Numbered from the stretch's first letter, positions 8,944-17,423 are shown. The stretch: 64,000 nucleotides of DNA from Deltaproteobacteria bacterium (GCA_016214985.1 JACRMM010000012.1:105454-169453), one strand, 5' to 3'. Translations and numbers: made by a program. Notes: generated by a model from the letters alone, not told the origin.

Positions 8944-10830
8944 TCAGACCGTCAGCCCCAGCCCCCGCCTCTTCTCGTTGAGGTGGCCGATGATCGCATC
9001 GGCGCACTTCGTGGGGTCCGGTTCCACGACGAAGGAGGCGCCGACGACACCCTTCAGGCCCTCGGTGGCGAGCTTGACGATGTTCGGGGAACCGAGGATC
9101 GGGGGAACGACGCCGAGGAAGGTCGTGATGCCAGCGGCCACGACGTAGAAGGCGATGGCCACGGCTTTCTCCGAGTACCACTCGGGTGCGGCGCCGGCGA
9201 GCGGGAGCTGGGCCGTGTCCACGTTCAGCGCCTTGGCCAACGCCCCCGCCAGGTGCAGGATCCGGGTATTGTCCACGCAGGAGCCGGTGTGGAGCACCGG
9301 CGGGATGCCCAGGGCCTTGCACACCTCCCGAAGTCCCGGGCCGGCGAGCTCGGCGGCCTCGGGCACCTTGAGGCCGGCCTTGGCGTTCGCGACAGCGGCA
9401 CAGCCCGTGTCGAGCACGAGGACGTCGTTCTCGATCAGCCGCCGGGTGAGCGTCACGTGGCCGTGGTCGTGCTTGACCTTGGGGTTGTTGCACCCCACGA
9501 CCCCCACGGCGCCGCGGATCTTTCCGGCCACGATGGCGTCGATCAGGGGTTGGGGGGTCCCTCCCAGGGCGCCGAGCACGGCCTCGACCGAGAAGCCGCT
9601 CATCTGACTGACCGGCGTGCCCGGGATGTTCACGGCGCCGGGTTTGCGGTGCGGGAAGTTCGCAACGGCTGCGAGCACGACCTCTTTGGCCAGGGTCCTG
9701 GCGTTCTCGGGCGTGAACTCCCGGTGCTCGGCGCCGATGAACTTGGCCTTGGGGCTCGTGCTCACCACCTTCGTGTGGTAGCAGCCGGCGATCTCGGTCA
9801 GGGCGGGCATGATGCACTGATAGTCGACGATCATCATCTCCACCGCGCCGGTGACGAGGACGAGCTCGGTCATGAGGTGGTTGCCTGCGATGGGGATGCC
9901 CCGGCGCATGAGGAGCTCGCTGCCGGTGCAGCACAGGCCCGCCAGGTTGAGGCCGGTCGCCCCGACCTTCCGGGCGGCGGCCTGGACCTCGGGGTCAGCG
10001 ACGGCCTGGGCGATCATCTCGGAGACAATCGGGTTGTGGCCGTGCAGGAGAATGTTGACCGCGCCCTTATCCAAGACCCCCAGGTTTGCGGTGGACATCG
10101 TGGGCTTGGGCACGCCGAAGAGAACGTCGGAGACCTCGGTGCCGATCATGGAGCCGCCGAGGCCGTCGGAGAGTGCCGTGCGGAATCCGTGGAGCAGGAT
10201 GTTCACGTAATCGTTGTCCACCCCCATGTGGGTGCGGTGCATCATCTCCGTGACCTCGCGGTCGATCCCCCGCGGGAGCACCCCGAGTTTGCCCCAGGCC
10301 TCGACGCGCTGGGGAGGCATCCGGCCCACGAACTGGAGCCGGCCCTTGCGCATTCCGTACTCGTCGAGCATGGCCTCGGCCAGCTGCTTTGCCACCTCCA
10401 GGGCCGGCACGCCGGCCTCCGCGATCCCGTACTCGCCGGCGAGCGCCCGGAGCTTCCCCTCGTCGGCGATGCCGTACCCGGGGGCCCGGCCCTCGCTCAC
10501 GGCGAGCAGGGTCTCGGCCAGGTCGCGGCCGTGGTCCGAGTGGCTCGCCGACCCCGCCGCGATCATGCGCCCCAGGTTTCGGGCGACCATGATGTCGGCG
10601 TCGGCGCCGCAGACGCCCCGTTGGGGACCCTCGCCGAAGGGGTCGATGCGACAGGGGCCCATGGCGCAGATGCGGCACGAGAGGCCGAGATCACAGTAGC
10701 CGCAGCGCGGCTCCTGCGCCTCGTGGCGGTCCCAGACCGTGGAGACGCCGTCACTGTGCGCTTTCTCCAGCATGGCCAAGGCGTCGGTGGTGATCGAGCA
10801 GGCGGCGAGTTTGTCGGTGAGCGTGGTCAT
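8944..10830 (-). CDS. cooS: Anaerobic Ni-Fe carbon monoxide dehydrogenase catalytic subunit
   Basis: 628 aa. Oxidises CO with water to CO2, passing two electrons to a ferredoxin. The N-terminal cysteine array CGYCDLGLSCRICAMGPC (about residues 43-60) supplies the D- and B-cluster ligands. The C-cluster ligands known from CooS are all recognisable: His in LLHGHNP, then Cys in LCCTG, DYQCIMP, GCNNPK, DTGCAA and GSCVDN. The enzyme should therefore be active. No acetyl-CoA synthase genes are nearby, so this is a CO-oxidising rather than a Wood-Ljungdahl-type locus. Last gene of a three-gene minus-strand unit, 86 bases after the ferredoxin stop; that gap holds repeated dyads. Confidence 0.97.
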   Translation of the reverse strand: MTTLTDKLAACSITTDALAMLEKAHSDGVSTVWDRHEAQEPRCGYCDLGLSCRICAMGPCRIDPFGEGPQRGVCGADADIMVARNLGRMIAAGSASHSDHGRDLAETLLAVSEGRAPGYGIADEGKLRALAGEYGIAEAGVPALEVAKQLAEAMLDEYGMRKGRLQFVGRMPPQRVEAWGKLGVLPRGIDREVTEMMHRTHMGVDNDYVNILLHGFRTALSDGLGGSMIGTEVSDVLFGVPKPTMSTANLGVLDKGAVNILLHGHNPIVSEMIAQAVADPEVQAAARKVGATGLNLAGLCCTGSELLMRRGIPIAGNHLMTELVLVTGAVEMMIVDYQCIMPALTEIAGCYHTKVVSTSPKAKFIGAEHREFTPENARTLAKEVVLAAVANFPHRKPGAVNIPGTPVSQMSGFSVEAVLGALGGTPQPLIDAIVAGKIRGAVGVVGCNNPKVKHDHGHVTLTRRLIENDVLVLDTGCAAVANAKAGLKVPEAAELAGPGLREVCKALGIPPVLHTGSCVDNTRILHLAGALAKALNVDTAQLPLAGAAPEWYSEKAVAIAFYVVAAGITTFLGVVPPILGSPNIVKLATEGLKGVVGASFVVEPDPTKCADAIIGHLNEKRRGLGLTV

Positions 10831-10850
10831 GAGTGTTCTCCTTCGGAGAG

Positions 10851-10950
10851 GCTGTCAGCGTTCAGCTGTCAGCCTTCAGCCAAGAACAAGAACGGGTCAT
10901 TAGTTTTGGTTGCGCCTCAAGCTGACGGCTGACCGCTTGCGGCTGACTGC
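10851..10950. repeat. Cluster of CTGTCAGC/GCTGACGG dyads
   Basis: Between cooS and the ferredoxin gene, units such as GCTGTCAGC, CAGCTGTCAGCC, GCTGACGGCTGACCGC and GGCTGACTGC occur in both orientations and can fold. The right half lies inside the ferredoxin gene and encodes its last residues (KQSAASGQPSA). Confidence 0.5.
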
Positions 10951-11537
10951 TTCTCGCCCAGCGTCCGCCAGAGCGTGACGGCCTCGGTCTCGGCTCTCTC
11001 CGGCGCCCCCTCGCGCAGCCCCAGCGACATGCGGCGGGCCAGCCGGCGCGTCTCCTCCCTCAGGAGCTCGTTCGGGTCTCCAAACTCCAGGGCCTTCACC
11101 AGGCAGGTCTCTACGCAGGCCGGGATCTGCCCTTCGCGCTGCCTCCCGATGCAGTTGTCGCACTTGACCGCCACGGCCGGCCTGGCCGGCGCGGTGTTGT
11201 CGGGCCGGTAGCGAATCACGCCGAAGGGGCACGCCATGGCGCACATGCCGCAGTTGATGCAGCGCGACGAGTCCACCAGCACGATGCCGGTCGCGGCCTC
11301 GCGGTGGATGGCGGCCGGCATACAGGCGGTCTGGCACGGCGCCGGGTCGCAGTGGCGGCACTTGTTGGGGAAGGCGAAGGTTCCGGGCCCCGGGCCGACG
11401 TGGATGCGCGGGCTGGGCCGGGGCTCCTCGGCGATCGCCGCGTAGAGCGACTTCGAGCGCGAGTGGGCCGTGGCGCAGCCCGCCATGCACTGCAGGCATC
11501 CGACGCACCGTTCCGGGTGGACGACGACGGTCTTCAT
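10917..11537 (-). CDS. cooF: CooF-type 4Fe-4S ferredoxin
   Basis: 206 aa, starting at ATG 11537. Four cysteine groups of the polyferredoxin type are seen: CVGCLQCMAGC, CRHCDPAPC, CINCGMCAMAC and CDNC...CVETC, enough for four [4Fe-4S] clusters. It is the expected electron acceptor of CooS and hands electrons to the flavoprotein encoded just upstream. The C-terminal dozen residues are encoded by a repeat cluster and look acquired rather than functional. The spacing of 18 bases to the flavoprotein gene supports one transcript. Confidence 0.9.
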   Translation of the reverse strand: MKTVVVHPERCVGCLQCMAGCATAHSRSKSLYAAIAEEPRPSPRIHVGPGPGTFAFPNKCRHCDPAPCQTACMPAAIHREAATGIVLVDSSRCINCGMCAMACPFGVIRYRPDNTAPARPAVAVKCDNCIGRQREGQIPACVETCLVKALEFGDPNELLREETRRLARRMSLGLREGAPERAETEAVTLWRTLGEKQSAASGQPSA

Positions 11538-11553
11538 GGGTTTCCTCCTGAAA

Positions 11554-11619
11554 CGCTAGGATGCCAGGATGCTTGGTGGCTGGGATGCTGAAAGGCTTCT
11601 TCGTCCTAGCGTCCCAGCC
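11554..11619. repeat. Nested inverted repeat at the 3' end of the flavoprotein gene
   Basis: CGCTAGGA (11554-11561) pairs with TCCTAGCG (11604-11611), and GGCTGGGA (11578-11585) with TCCCAGCC (11612-11619). The stop codon of the flavoprotein gene (11556-11558) lies inside the first arm, and the repeat encodes its last residues. Confidence 0.5.
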
Positions 11620-12842
11620 GTGAACGCATACCTCCCCCAGTGGATCCGTGGCTCGAGGGGGTCGAAGGGAAGCTCGTCGAACCGCGCTCCCCGGCGGATC
11701 GCCGAGACCACGAGGCCGGCCTGGTCCGCAGCGCCCGCGAAGATCGTGCCGACGATACGCCCGTCCTTGAGCACGACCTTGCGGTACAGGCGCGCACGCC
11801 GGTCCAAGGCGGCCCTCTCTTCGTAGGTGGGGTCGGGGGCGCGGGTGATGCCCGCGCTGATCAGCTCCAGGCGTCCCACGCGGATCGAGTTCATCCCCAG
11901 GCTTCCGGCGTAGGTCTCGCCCGCACCGGCCATGTTGCGGCCCGCCAGAGCGCCCTGCTCCACGGCCATGGGCCAGACAGCGTTCACTCGCGGGCGGCCC
12001 CAGGCCGTGTCGGTCGCCAGCGCGACGTCGCCGGCGGCCCAGACGTCGGGCAGCGGGGTTCGCAGTCCTGCGTCCACTGGGACGCCTCCCGAGACGGCAA
12101 ACCCGAGGTCTGCGAGGAGCTCGGTGCGCGGCGTCACGCCCTTGCCCACGACCACGAGGTCACAGGGCGCGCGCCAGGCGCCGGCGAAGGTGACCGCGGC
12201 CGCACGGCCGCACGCCTCCTCGATCCCCGACGGCGCGAGGCCGGGCCGTACCTCGATCCCCTCCTCGCGGAGAGCATCGGCCACGAGGGCTCCCGCCTCA
12301 CGGTCCACGGCCTGGGATAAAGGGTGGGACGACGCGACGCACAGGGTCACTGAGGCGCCCCGGGCGGCCAGCGCGTGGGCGGCCTTGATGCCCACGAGGC
12401 CTCCGCCGAGGACGAGGGCCTGGTGGGCCCCCGCCCGCAAGGCCTCGTCCAGCGTCGCCGCATCCGAGCGGGTTCGGAACCCCCGGACGTTGGGCAGCTC
12501 TTCTCCTGGCACCTCCAGGGTCGCGGATGCGGCGCCGGTCGCCAGGAGGAGCCGGTCATAGGTGAGAGCTTCGCCCGAGGCGAGCCGAAGGCGCTTCGCG
12601 CCGGGCTCGATGGCCTGAGCCCGGGCGCCGAGGCGAAGGTCCACCCGGGTGAGGGCGGGAGCCGCCAGGGCAAACAGGTCCTCGGCGGTCTCTCCGGCGA
12701 GCCAGTAGGAGAGCAGGGGCCGGCAGTAGGGGGCGTCAACCTCCTCGGAGAGGATGACGACCTCGGCGGCGGGGTCGAGCTCCAGGACTGCCTGCGCGCC
12801 GGCCATGCCCGCTGCGCTGGCCCCGATGATCACGTAGCGCAT
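11556..12842 (-). CDS. FAD/NAD(P)-dependent oxidoreductase of the CO dehydrogenase unit
   Basis: 428 aa, pyridine-nucleotide-disulfide oxidoreductase fold. N-terminal FAD-binding loop VIIGASAAGMAGA (residues 4-16), central NAD-binding loop LVLGGGLVGIKAA, and the second FAD motif VWAAGDVAL. There is no redox-active CxxC, so it is a class like rubredoxin/NADH-nitrite reductase-type oxidoreductases rather than a disulfide reductase. CooS-CooF-flavoprotein sets are known in several anaerobes (for example Geobacter) and are proposed to make NAD(P)H from CO. The tail after GTLGRR is repeat-encoded. First gene of the unit, divergent from the HAD phosphatase over 80 bases. Confidence 0.88.
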   Translation of the reverse strand: MRYVIIGASAAGMAGAQAVLELDPAAEVVILSEEVDAPYCRPLLSYWLAGETAEDLFALAAPALTRVDLRLGARAQAIEPGAKRLRLASGEALTYDRLLLATGAASATLEVPGEELPNVRGFRTRSDAATLDEALRAGAHQALVLGGGLVGIKAAHALAARGASVTLCVASSHPLSQAVDREAGALVADALREEGIEVRPGLAPSGIEEACGRAAAVTFAGAWRAPCDLVVVGKGVTPRTELLADLGFAVSGGVPVDAGLRTPLPDVWAAGDVALATDTAWGRPRVNAVWPMAVEQGALAGRNMAGAGETYAGSLGMNSIRVGRLELISAGITRAPDPTYEERAALDRRARLYRKVVLKDGRIVGTIFAGAADQAGLVVSAIRRGARFDELPFDPLEPRIHWGRYAFTAGTLGRRSLSASQPPSILAS

Positions 12843-12922
12843 GGTCTCCCCTGGGTCCGGGATGGTACTCTGACAAGCGCAGGCAACCTACCCCGCACCC
12901 ATCGGCTGTGCAAGGAGCTTCC

Positions 12923-13648
12923 GTGAAGATTCGAGGCGTGCTCTTCGACGCGGGAAACACCCTGATCCGCGTTCGCCCCGGCGTTGGAAACGTTTACGCC
13001 GCCGTCGCGGCGCGCCACGGCGTCACGATCGACGGGGCCGCCCTCGACCCCCTCTTCCAGGCGGAGTTCCGGCGGCGTCGGAGCGATTTCGTGCGCGACG
13101 TGTCCCGCCCGCACTCGGCGGCTCGGGAACGCGCCTGGTGGGGCGGGCTCGTCGAGGCGGTGTTTCGCGCGGCCGGCGCCTGGGAGGCGTTCGAGGGAGT
13201 GTTCGAGGAGTTCTTCCGCGAGCTCTACGAGACCTTCGAGCGGCCGGAGGTGTGGGAGGTGTTCCCGGATGTGGAGCCTTGCCTCGATACCCTGGCCGCG
13301 GGTGGCCTGCGCCTCGGTGTGGTGTCGAACTGGGACAGCCGGCTCCACGCGGTCTTGGGGGGGCTGGGGCTGGCCCGCCGTTTTGACTGCGTGCTGACGT
13401 CGGCCGAGTTCGGGGCCGAAAAGCCCGATCCTTCGATCTTCCGGGAGGCCGCGCTGCGGCTGGGCCTTCGCCCGGAGGAGGTCGTCCACGTGGGAGACCT
13501 GGTCCGCGAGGACCTGGAGGGTGCGGTCTCCGCGGGAATGGACGCCCTCCTGCTGGACCGGACCTGCGGTCGCCTGCCCTCCGGACCCGCGCGCGTGTGC
13601 GATCTTCGGGAGGTCCCGGCCCGAATCGAGCGGCCCGCGAAACGGTAG
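12923..13648 (+). CDS. HAD-superfamily hydrolase
   Basis: 241 aa if GTG 12923 is used, chosen because AAGGAG sits at 12912-12917, five bases upstream; an in-frame GTG at 12908 lacks such a site. HAD motifs: nucleophile Asp in LFDAGNTL (about residues 7-14), motif II VSNWD, motif III Lys in EKPDPSIF, motif IV GDLVREDLEGA. The second Asp of the classical DxD is replaced by Gly, which is common in the 2-haloacid-dehalogenase-like subfamily (HAD-IA). Substrate unknown. Single gene, no operon partner. Confidence 0.85.
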   Translation: MKIRGVLFDAGNTLIRVRPGVGNVYAAVAARHGVTIDGAALDPLFQAEFRRRRSDFVRDVSRPHSAARERAWWGGLVEAVFRAAGAWEAFEGVFEEFFRELYETFERPEVWEVFPDVEPCLDTLAAGGLRLGVVSNWDSRLHAVLGGLGLARRFDCVLTSAEFGAEKPDPSIFREAALRLGLRPEEVVHVGDLVREDLEGAVSAGMDALLLDRTCGRLPSGPARVCDLREVPARIERPAKR

Positions 13649-13659
13649 CCGGCTTCGCG

Positions 13660-13962
13660 TCACGCTTCGGGGAGAGAGGACGGCAGGAACGCGGTTTCGG
13701 GAACCGCGAGCAGCGGCTCCCCGCCCGGTGGCTCGATCCGCAGGCGAGCGTCCGTAACGGCCCAGACGACGATCCGCCCCGGACTGTCGGACCGAAAGGA
13801 GTCCCCGGGCCTCAGCACGTGGTCTCGTTCGTCGCCTTCCCGGGTAACCCAGCACACCCCCTCCAGACAGCGCAGAGTCACCCCACGGCCGCGGGCGAAG
13901 GAAAGAGTCTGCCGGGCGCGGAGGTGCGCGGTGGCGTGGCGGCGGCGAAACAGGGTGCGCAT
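13660..13962 (-). CDS. DUF2917 small protein
   Basis: 100 aa from ATG 13962. Matches the small DUF2917 family: Arg-rich N terminus, then a predicted cupin-like beta structure with GVTLRCLEGVCWVTREGDERDHVLR-type residues (V38-T40 and the ERDHVL segment) and a PGD turn. No catalytic role is known for this family. It is divergent from the MocR regulator, an arrangement seen in other proteobacteria, so the regulator probably controls it. Convergent with the HAD gene 11 bases away. Confidence 0.75.
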   Translation of the reverse strand: MRTLFRRRHATAHLRARQTLSFARGRGVTLRCLEGVCWVTREGDERDHVLRPGDSFRSDSPGRIVVWAVTDARLRIEPPGGEPLLAVPETAFLPSSLPEA

Positions 13963-14050
13963 GGGGCGTCTCCGAATCGGGTCGTAGGGGACGCCCCCAG
14001 TATGCGGCGATGCGGCGCCGGCGGGCAGAGGCAGCGGAGCACAATCCCGG

Positions 14051-14130
14051 CCGGCACAGCGGGATCCGGCGGCCGACTGTGCCGGTCGGAAAGAGGGGAA
14101 ACTGTGCCTTGCCGCGGGTGTACCGGTCGG
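14051..14130. promoter_or_regulatory. Candidate MocR operator sites in the divergent promoter region
   Basis: CCGGCACAG (14051-14059) and CTGTGCCGG (14077-14085) form a perfect 9-bp inverted repeat. TGTGCCGGTCGG (14078-14089) recurs as TGTACCGGTCGG (14119-14130), a direct repeat 41 bases apart, about four helical turns. The region separates the DUF2917 gene from the MocR gene. MocR/PdxR proteins typically bind such mixed direct and inverted repeats. Confidence 0.6.
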
Positions 14131-14144
14131 GGTTGAATGGGGCC

Positions 14145-15593
14145 ATGCGAAGCGGCGTGGTGGCGAAGACCGGAGGGATCTGCCTCTACGAGAGCGTGGC
14201 TGCGGACGTGGCGCGGCTGATCGATCAGGGCGCCTTCCTCCCCGGCCAACGGATCCCGTCGGTCCGGGCGCTGAGCCGGCAGCTCGGCGTGAGCATCGCG
14301 ACCGTGATCGAAGCATACGGGCTTCTGGAGGACCGGGGGTGCGTCGAGGCCCGCCCCCAATCCGGGTACTACGTGCGCCGCCGCCCCCAGGGACGGCCCG
14401 GGGAACCGGACATCTCGGCGCCGGCCATGAGCCCCACCCGCGTGAGCGTGAGCGACCTGGTGATGATGGTGCTGCGCGACGCGGGCAACCCGAACCTCGT
14501 ACCCCTCGGCGCGACGATTCCCGGCCCCGAGCTCCTGCCCACCGATCGGCTCAACCGCGTCCTGGCCGCCGTGGCCCGCCGCAAGGGTGCCCTCGGCAGC
14601 TCCTACGCCATGCCCCCCGGCTGCGAAGCGCTCCGGGTCCAGCTCGCGCGGCGGGCCCTGGAGGCGGGCTGCGCGTTGGTACCCGACGAGATCGTTACGA
14701 CCAACGGCTGCCAGGAAGCCATCACCCTCGCCCTGCAGGTGACCTGTCAGCCCGGCGACACGGTGGCTGTCGAGTCGCCAACCTACTACAACTTCCTTCA
14801 GGCCATCGAAGTCCTGGGCCTGCGCGCCCTGGAGATTCCGACCCATCCCCGGGACGGCCTCTCCCTCGAGGCTCTTCGCTACGCCCTCGACCAGACCCCC
14901 ATCGCGGCCTGCCTCGCGATCCCCAACGTCAACAACCCCCTGGGGGGCTGCATGCCGGACGAGCGAAAGCGCGAGCTCGTGGAGCTCCTGGCCAAGCGCG
15001 ACGTCCCGCTGATCGAGGACGACATCCACGGCGAGCTCGTCTTCGGTGACGAACGGCCGAAGGTGGCGAAGGCGTTCGACCGCAGGGGCCTGGTGCTCCT
15101 GTGCTCCTCGGTCTCGAAGACCCTGGCGCCGGGGTACCGGGTGGGTTGGATAGCGGCGGGCCGATTCCAGGGGCGCGTGGAGCACCGGAAGGCGGTCCAC
15201 AACCTCGCGTCACCCACGCTGCCGCAGCTGGCGGTCGCGGAGTTTCTCGCCAACAGCGGGTACGATCGGCACCTCCGCCGGCTCCGCAAGACCGCAGCCC
15301 GGCAGATGGGGCAGCTGGCCGAGGCCGTGGTTCGGCACTTTCCGCAGGGGACGAGGATGACGAGGCCGCAGGGGGGCCTCGGGCTGTGGGTCGAGTTGCC
15401 GGCCGGGAGCGATGCTCTCGTCCTCTACGACCGGGCGCTGCGCGCGGGGATCACGATCGCCCCGGGGCCACTCTTCTCTCCGAAGCAGCGGTACCGCAAC
15501 TTCGTGCGCCTCAACGCCGGCCAGTGGTCGGCGAGGACCGAGGCGGCGGTAGCCGTGCTCGGCGCGCTGGCCGCGGAGCTGTGCCCGGGGTAG
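14145..15593 (+). CDS. MocR-family (GntR-HTH plus aminotransferase) transcription regulator
   Basis: 482 aa from ATG 14145. N-terminal winged helix (YESVAADVARLIDQGAF, residues about 15-75, with QRIPSVRALSRQLGVS as the recognition part), then a fold-type I aminotransferase domain. The PLP site is intact: PNVNNPLGG, Asp in EDDIHGEL, and the Schiff-base Lys in SSVSKTLAPGYRVGW. Members bind PLP or related ligands to switch DNA binding. The target is probably its own promoter and the divergent DUF2917 gene. A longer in-frame start at 14010 would cover the operator repeats and is not preferred. Confidence 0.88.
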   Translation: MRSGVVAKTGGICLYESVAADVARLIDQGAFLPGQRIPSVRALSRQLGVSIATVIEAYGLLEDRGCVEARPQSGYYVRRRPQGRPGEPDISAPAMSPTRVSVSDLVMMVLRDAGNPNLVPLGATIPGPELLPTDRLNRVLAAVARRKGALGSSYAMPPGCEALRVQLARRALEAGCALVPDEIVTTNGCQEAITLALQVTCQPGDTVAVESPTYYNFLQAIEVLGLRALEIPTHPRDGLSLEALRYALDQTPIAACLAIPNVNNPLGGCMPDERKRELVELLAKRDVPLIEDDIHGELVFGDERPKVAKAFDRRGLVLLCSSVSKTLAPGYRVGWIAAGRFQGRVEHRKAVHNLASPTLPQLAVAEFLANSGYDRHLRRLRKTAARQMGQLAEAVVRHFPQGTRMTRPQGGLGLWVELPAGSDALVLYDRALRAGITIAPGPLFSPKQRYRNFVRLNAGQWSARTEAAVAVLGALAAELCPG

Positions 15594-15944
15594 AGCTGGA
15601 ACAGGGCCGCAATACGCGTCCGCTCTGACGACGCGCCCGCCTCGCTCTTCCGGAGCTCTCAGAACCGGCGGCTCACGGTCACGTTGTACCGCTGCCCGTC
15701 CGCCCCCACCTGAACGCGCCAGCCATCATAGGGCTCCGTGAGCAAACAACTGCTGACGACGCCAAGGACCGCGCCCGCGACCACATCCAAGGGCCGGAGC
15801 GGGTACGGCCCTTGCTTACCGATGACCCCAACGTGCCGAAGCCCTGTCAACCGGCCGTTTGGCAGCAGCGCGGCTTCAAATTCCACCGCAGACCGCGGAG
15901 TTTTCGCCGCCGCCGCGGACTCTCCAGAGGAGGAGGAGGACGTC
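15594..15944. other. Gap between the MocR and ACT genes
   Basis: 351 bases without a confident gene. The left 60 bases show nothing. A minus-strand reading frame with coding-like composition fills most of the rest (see 15659-15886). The last bases hold the AGAGGAGGAGG ribosome-binding site of the ACT gene. Confidence 0.5.
15659..15886 (-). pseudogene. Possible short gene or 3' gene fragment
   Basis: A minus-strand frame that ends with TGA at 15659 encodes about 75 residues (VEFEAALLPN through YNVTVSRRF). Third codon positions are mostly G or C, as in real genes of this window, and the peptide has a hydrophobic Gly/Val segment (VVAGAVLGVV). No ATG or ribosome-binding site is evident; the GTG at 15886 is the nearest start. 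It resembles the tail of a larger protein, so a decayed gene is as likely as a functional small one. No family was recognised. Confidence 0.3.
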
Positions 15945-16388
15945 ATGAAGCTCCAGCAGATCTCGGTGTTCATCGAGAACTCCCCGGGTCGCCTCTACGA
16001 GGCCACCCACGCGCTCGGAGAAGCGGGGATCAATCTGCGCGCCCTGAGCCTGGTGGACACCGCGGGCTACGGCGTCCTTCGCCTGCTCGTGTCCGACGTG
16101 CCCACGGCGCGCCGCATCATGATGGAGCGGCACATCCCCGCGCGCGTGGACGAAGTTGTGGCGGCCGAGATTCCCGACCGGCCCGACAGCCTGGCCCAGA
16201 CCCTCAAGCCCCTGCTCGAGGCCAAGCTCAACGTGGAGTACATGTACGCGTTCACGGGGTTCTCGTCGGAGAGCGCGGTGATGGTGTTCCGGTTCAGCGA
16301 CAACGACCGGGCCGTCCAGCTCCTGCGCGGCCACGGGGTGCGGCTGCTGGACGCCAAGGCGTTCGGCATGCTGGAGGCGACCCGCTAG
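15945..16388 (+). CDS. Tandem ACT-domain protein
   Basis: 147 aa from ATG 15945 with AGAGGAGGAGG just upstream. Two ACT domains: residues 1-65 (QISVFIENSPGRLYEATHALGEAGINLRALS pattern, with the N-E-P-G-R ligand loop) and 70-145. ACT pairs of this size bind amino acids and regulate enzymes; in anaerobes they are often next to phenylacetate- or CoA-ligase genes. Here the next gene, 24 bases on, is a ketopantoate-reductase-like enzyme and is probably co-transcribed. Ligand and target are unknown. Confidence 0.85.
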   Translation: MKLQQISVFIENSPGRLYEATHALGEAGINLRALSLVDTAGYGVLRLLVSDVPTARRIMMERHIPARVDEVVAAEIPDRPDSLAQTLKPLLEAKLNVEYMYAFTGFSSESAVMVFRFSDNDRAVQLLRGHGVRLLDAKAFGMLEATR

Positions 16389-16412
16389 GCGGGTCGGAGA
16401 GGAGACGAAGGC

Positions 16413-17357
16413 ATGAGCCAGGAGAGCGAGTTTCGTCCGACCAAGTTCGCCGTCATCGGCGCGGGCCCGGTGGGGTGCATCGTGGCCGCGTTCCTGACCC
16501 GCGGTGGCCACGACGTGACCCTGTGCGACGTGGTGCCCGCCCTGGTGGGAGCGGCCCGCGACCCCGGCGTGCGCATCGACGGCGCCGAGAGCCTGCACCA
16601 GGTGATCCCGAGGACCCTGACGAGCATCGATGACCTGGCCGCAGACCCGCCCCAGGTCGTCTTCATCACGGTGAAGGCCACGGCCCTTCCCCTCATCGCC
16701 TCGGCCCTGCAGAGCTTCTGGCGGGAGGGGATGTACGCGGTGAGCTGGCAAAACGGGATCGACACGGAGCTCGTGCTCGCGGAGTCCCTGGGCAGGACGG
16801 CGGTCCTGCGGGCGGTGGTGAACTTTGGGTGCAACCTCGTCGAGCCCGGCCACGTCCACATGGCCTTCCATCACCCGCCCCACTTCCTCCAGGAGCTCGA
16901 TCCGGCCTCCCGCGCTGCGGCCGAGGGGGTGGTGCAGGCCCTCACCTCGTCCGGCCTCCCCACCGAGCACACGGGACAGATCGTCAACATGGTGTGGCGC
17001 AAGTCCATCATGAACGCGTGCATGAACCCGGTGTGTGCGGTCACCGGCATGACCATGGCCCAGGCCATGCGCGACCTCTACATCTCCCAGCTCGTCGACC
17101 AGCTCATCAAGGAGGGCGTGGCCGTGGCGCGCGCCAACGAGATCTCGCTCGGCTGGGACTACTACCCCTACTGCATGGGGTACCTGCGCACGGCCGGAGA
17201 CCACAAGCCCTCGATGCTCATCGACATCGAGATGAAGCGGCGCACCGAGGTGGACTTCATCAACGGGAAGATCGTGGACTACGGCGAGCAGGCAGGGATT
17301 TCCACGCCTTACAACCGCACGCTGCGCGGGCTGGTGAAGGCGCTGGAGCCGAAGTGA
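16413..17357 (+). CDS. Ketopantoate-reductase-like NADPH oxidoreductase (PanE/ApbA family)
   Basis: 314 aa. N-terminal Rossmann domain with VIGAGPVGCIVAAFL (about residues 12-26), catalytic-domain Lys in MVWRKSIMNACMNPVCAVTG, and the C-terminal helical ApbA domain. The family reduces 2-oxo acids such as ketopantoate. This copy lies with an ACT protein, not with panB or panC, and could act on another 2-oxo acid; the pantothenate assignment is uncertain. Confidence 0.8.
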   Translation: MSQESEFRPTKFAVIGAGPVGCIVAAFLTRGGHDVTLCDVVPALVGAARDPGVRIDGAESLHQVIPRTLTSIDDLAADPPQVVFITVKATALPLIASALQSFWREGMYAVSWQNGIDTELVLAESLGRTAVLRAVVNFGCNLVEPGHVHMAFHHPPHFLQELDPASRAAAEGVVQALTSSGLPTEHTGQIVNMVWRKSIMNACMNPVCAVTGMTMAQAMRDLYISQLVDQLIKEGVAVARANEISLGWDYYPYCMGYLRTAGDHKPSMLIDIEMKRRTEVDFINGKIVDYGEQAGISTPYNRTLRGLVKALEPK

Positions 17358-17362
17358 ACCGA

Positions 17363-17418
17363 GTTCCCAGTTCCGAGTTCTCGGTTCGACGTGGAACTCG
17401 GAACCGGGAACTGGGAAC
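17363..17418. repeat. Inverted repeat between convergent genes
   Basis: GTTCCCAGTTCCGAGTTC (17363-17380) is complementary to GAACTCGGAAC (17394-17404) plus GAACTGGGAAC (17408-17418), with a few extra bases in the right arm. It sits in the 66-base gap between the PanE-like stop and the rhomboid stop on the other strand, so it can terminate or protect both transcripts. Confidence 0.6.
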
Positions 17419-17423
17419 CGCTC

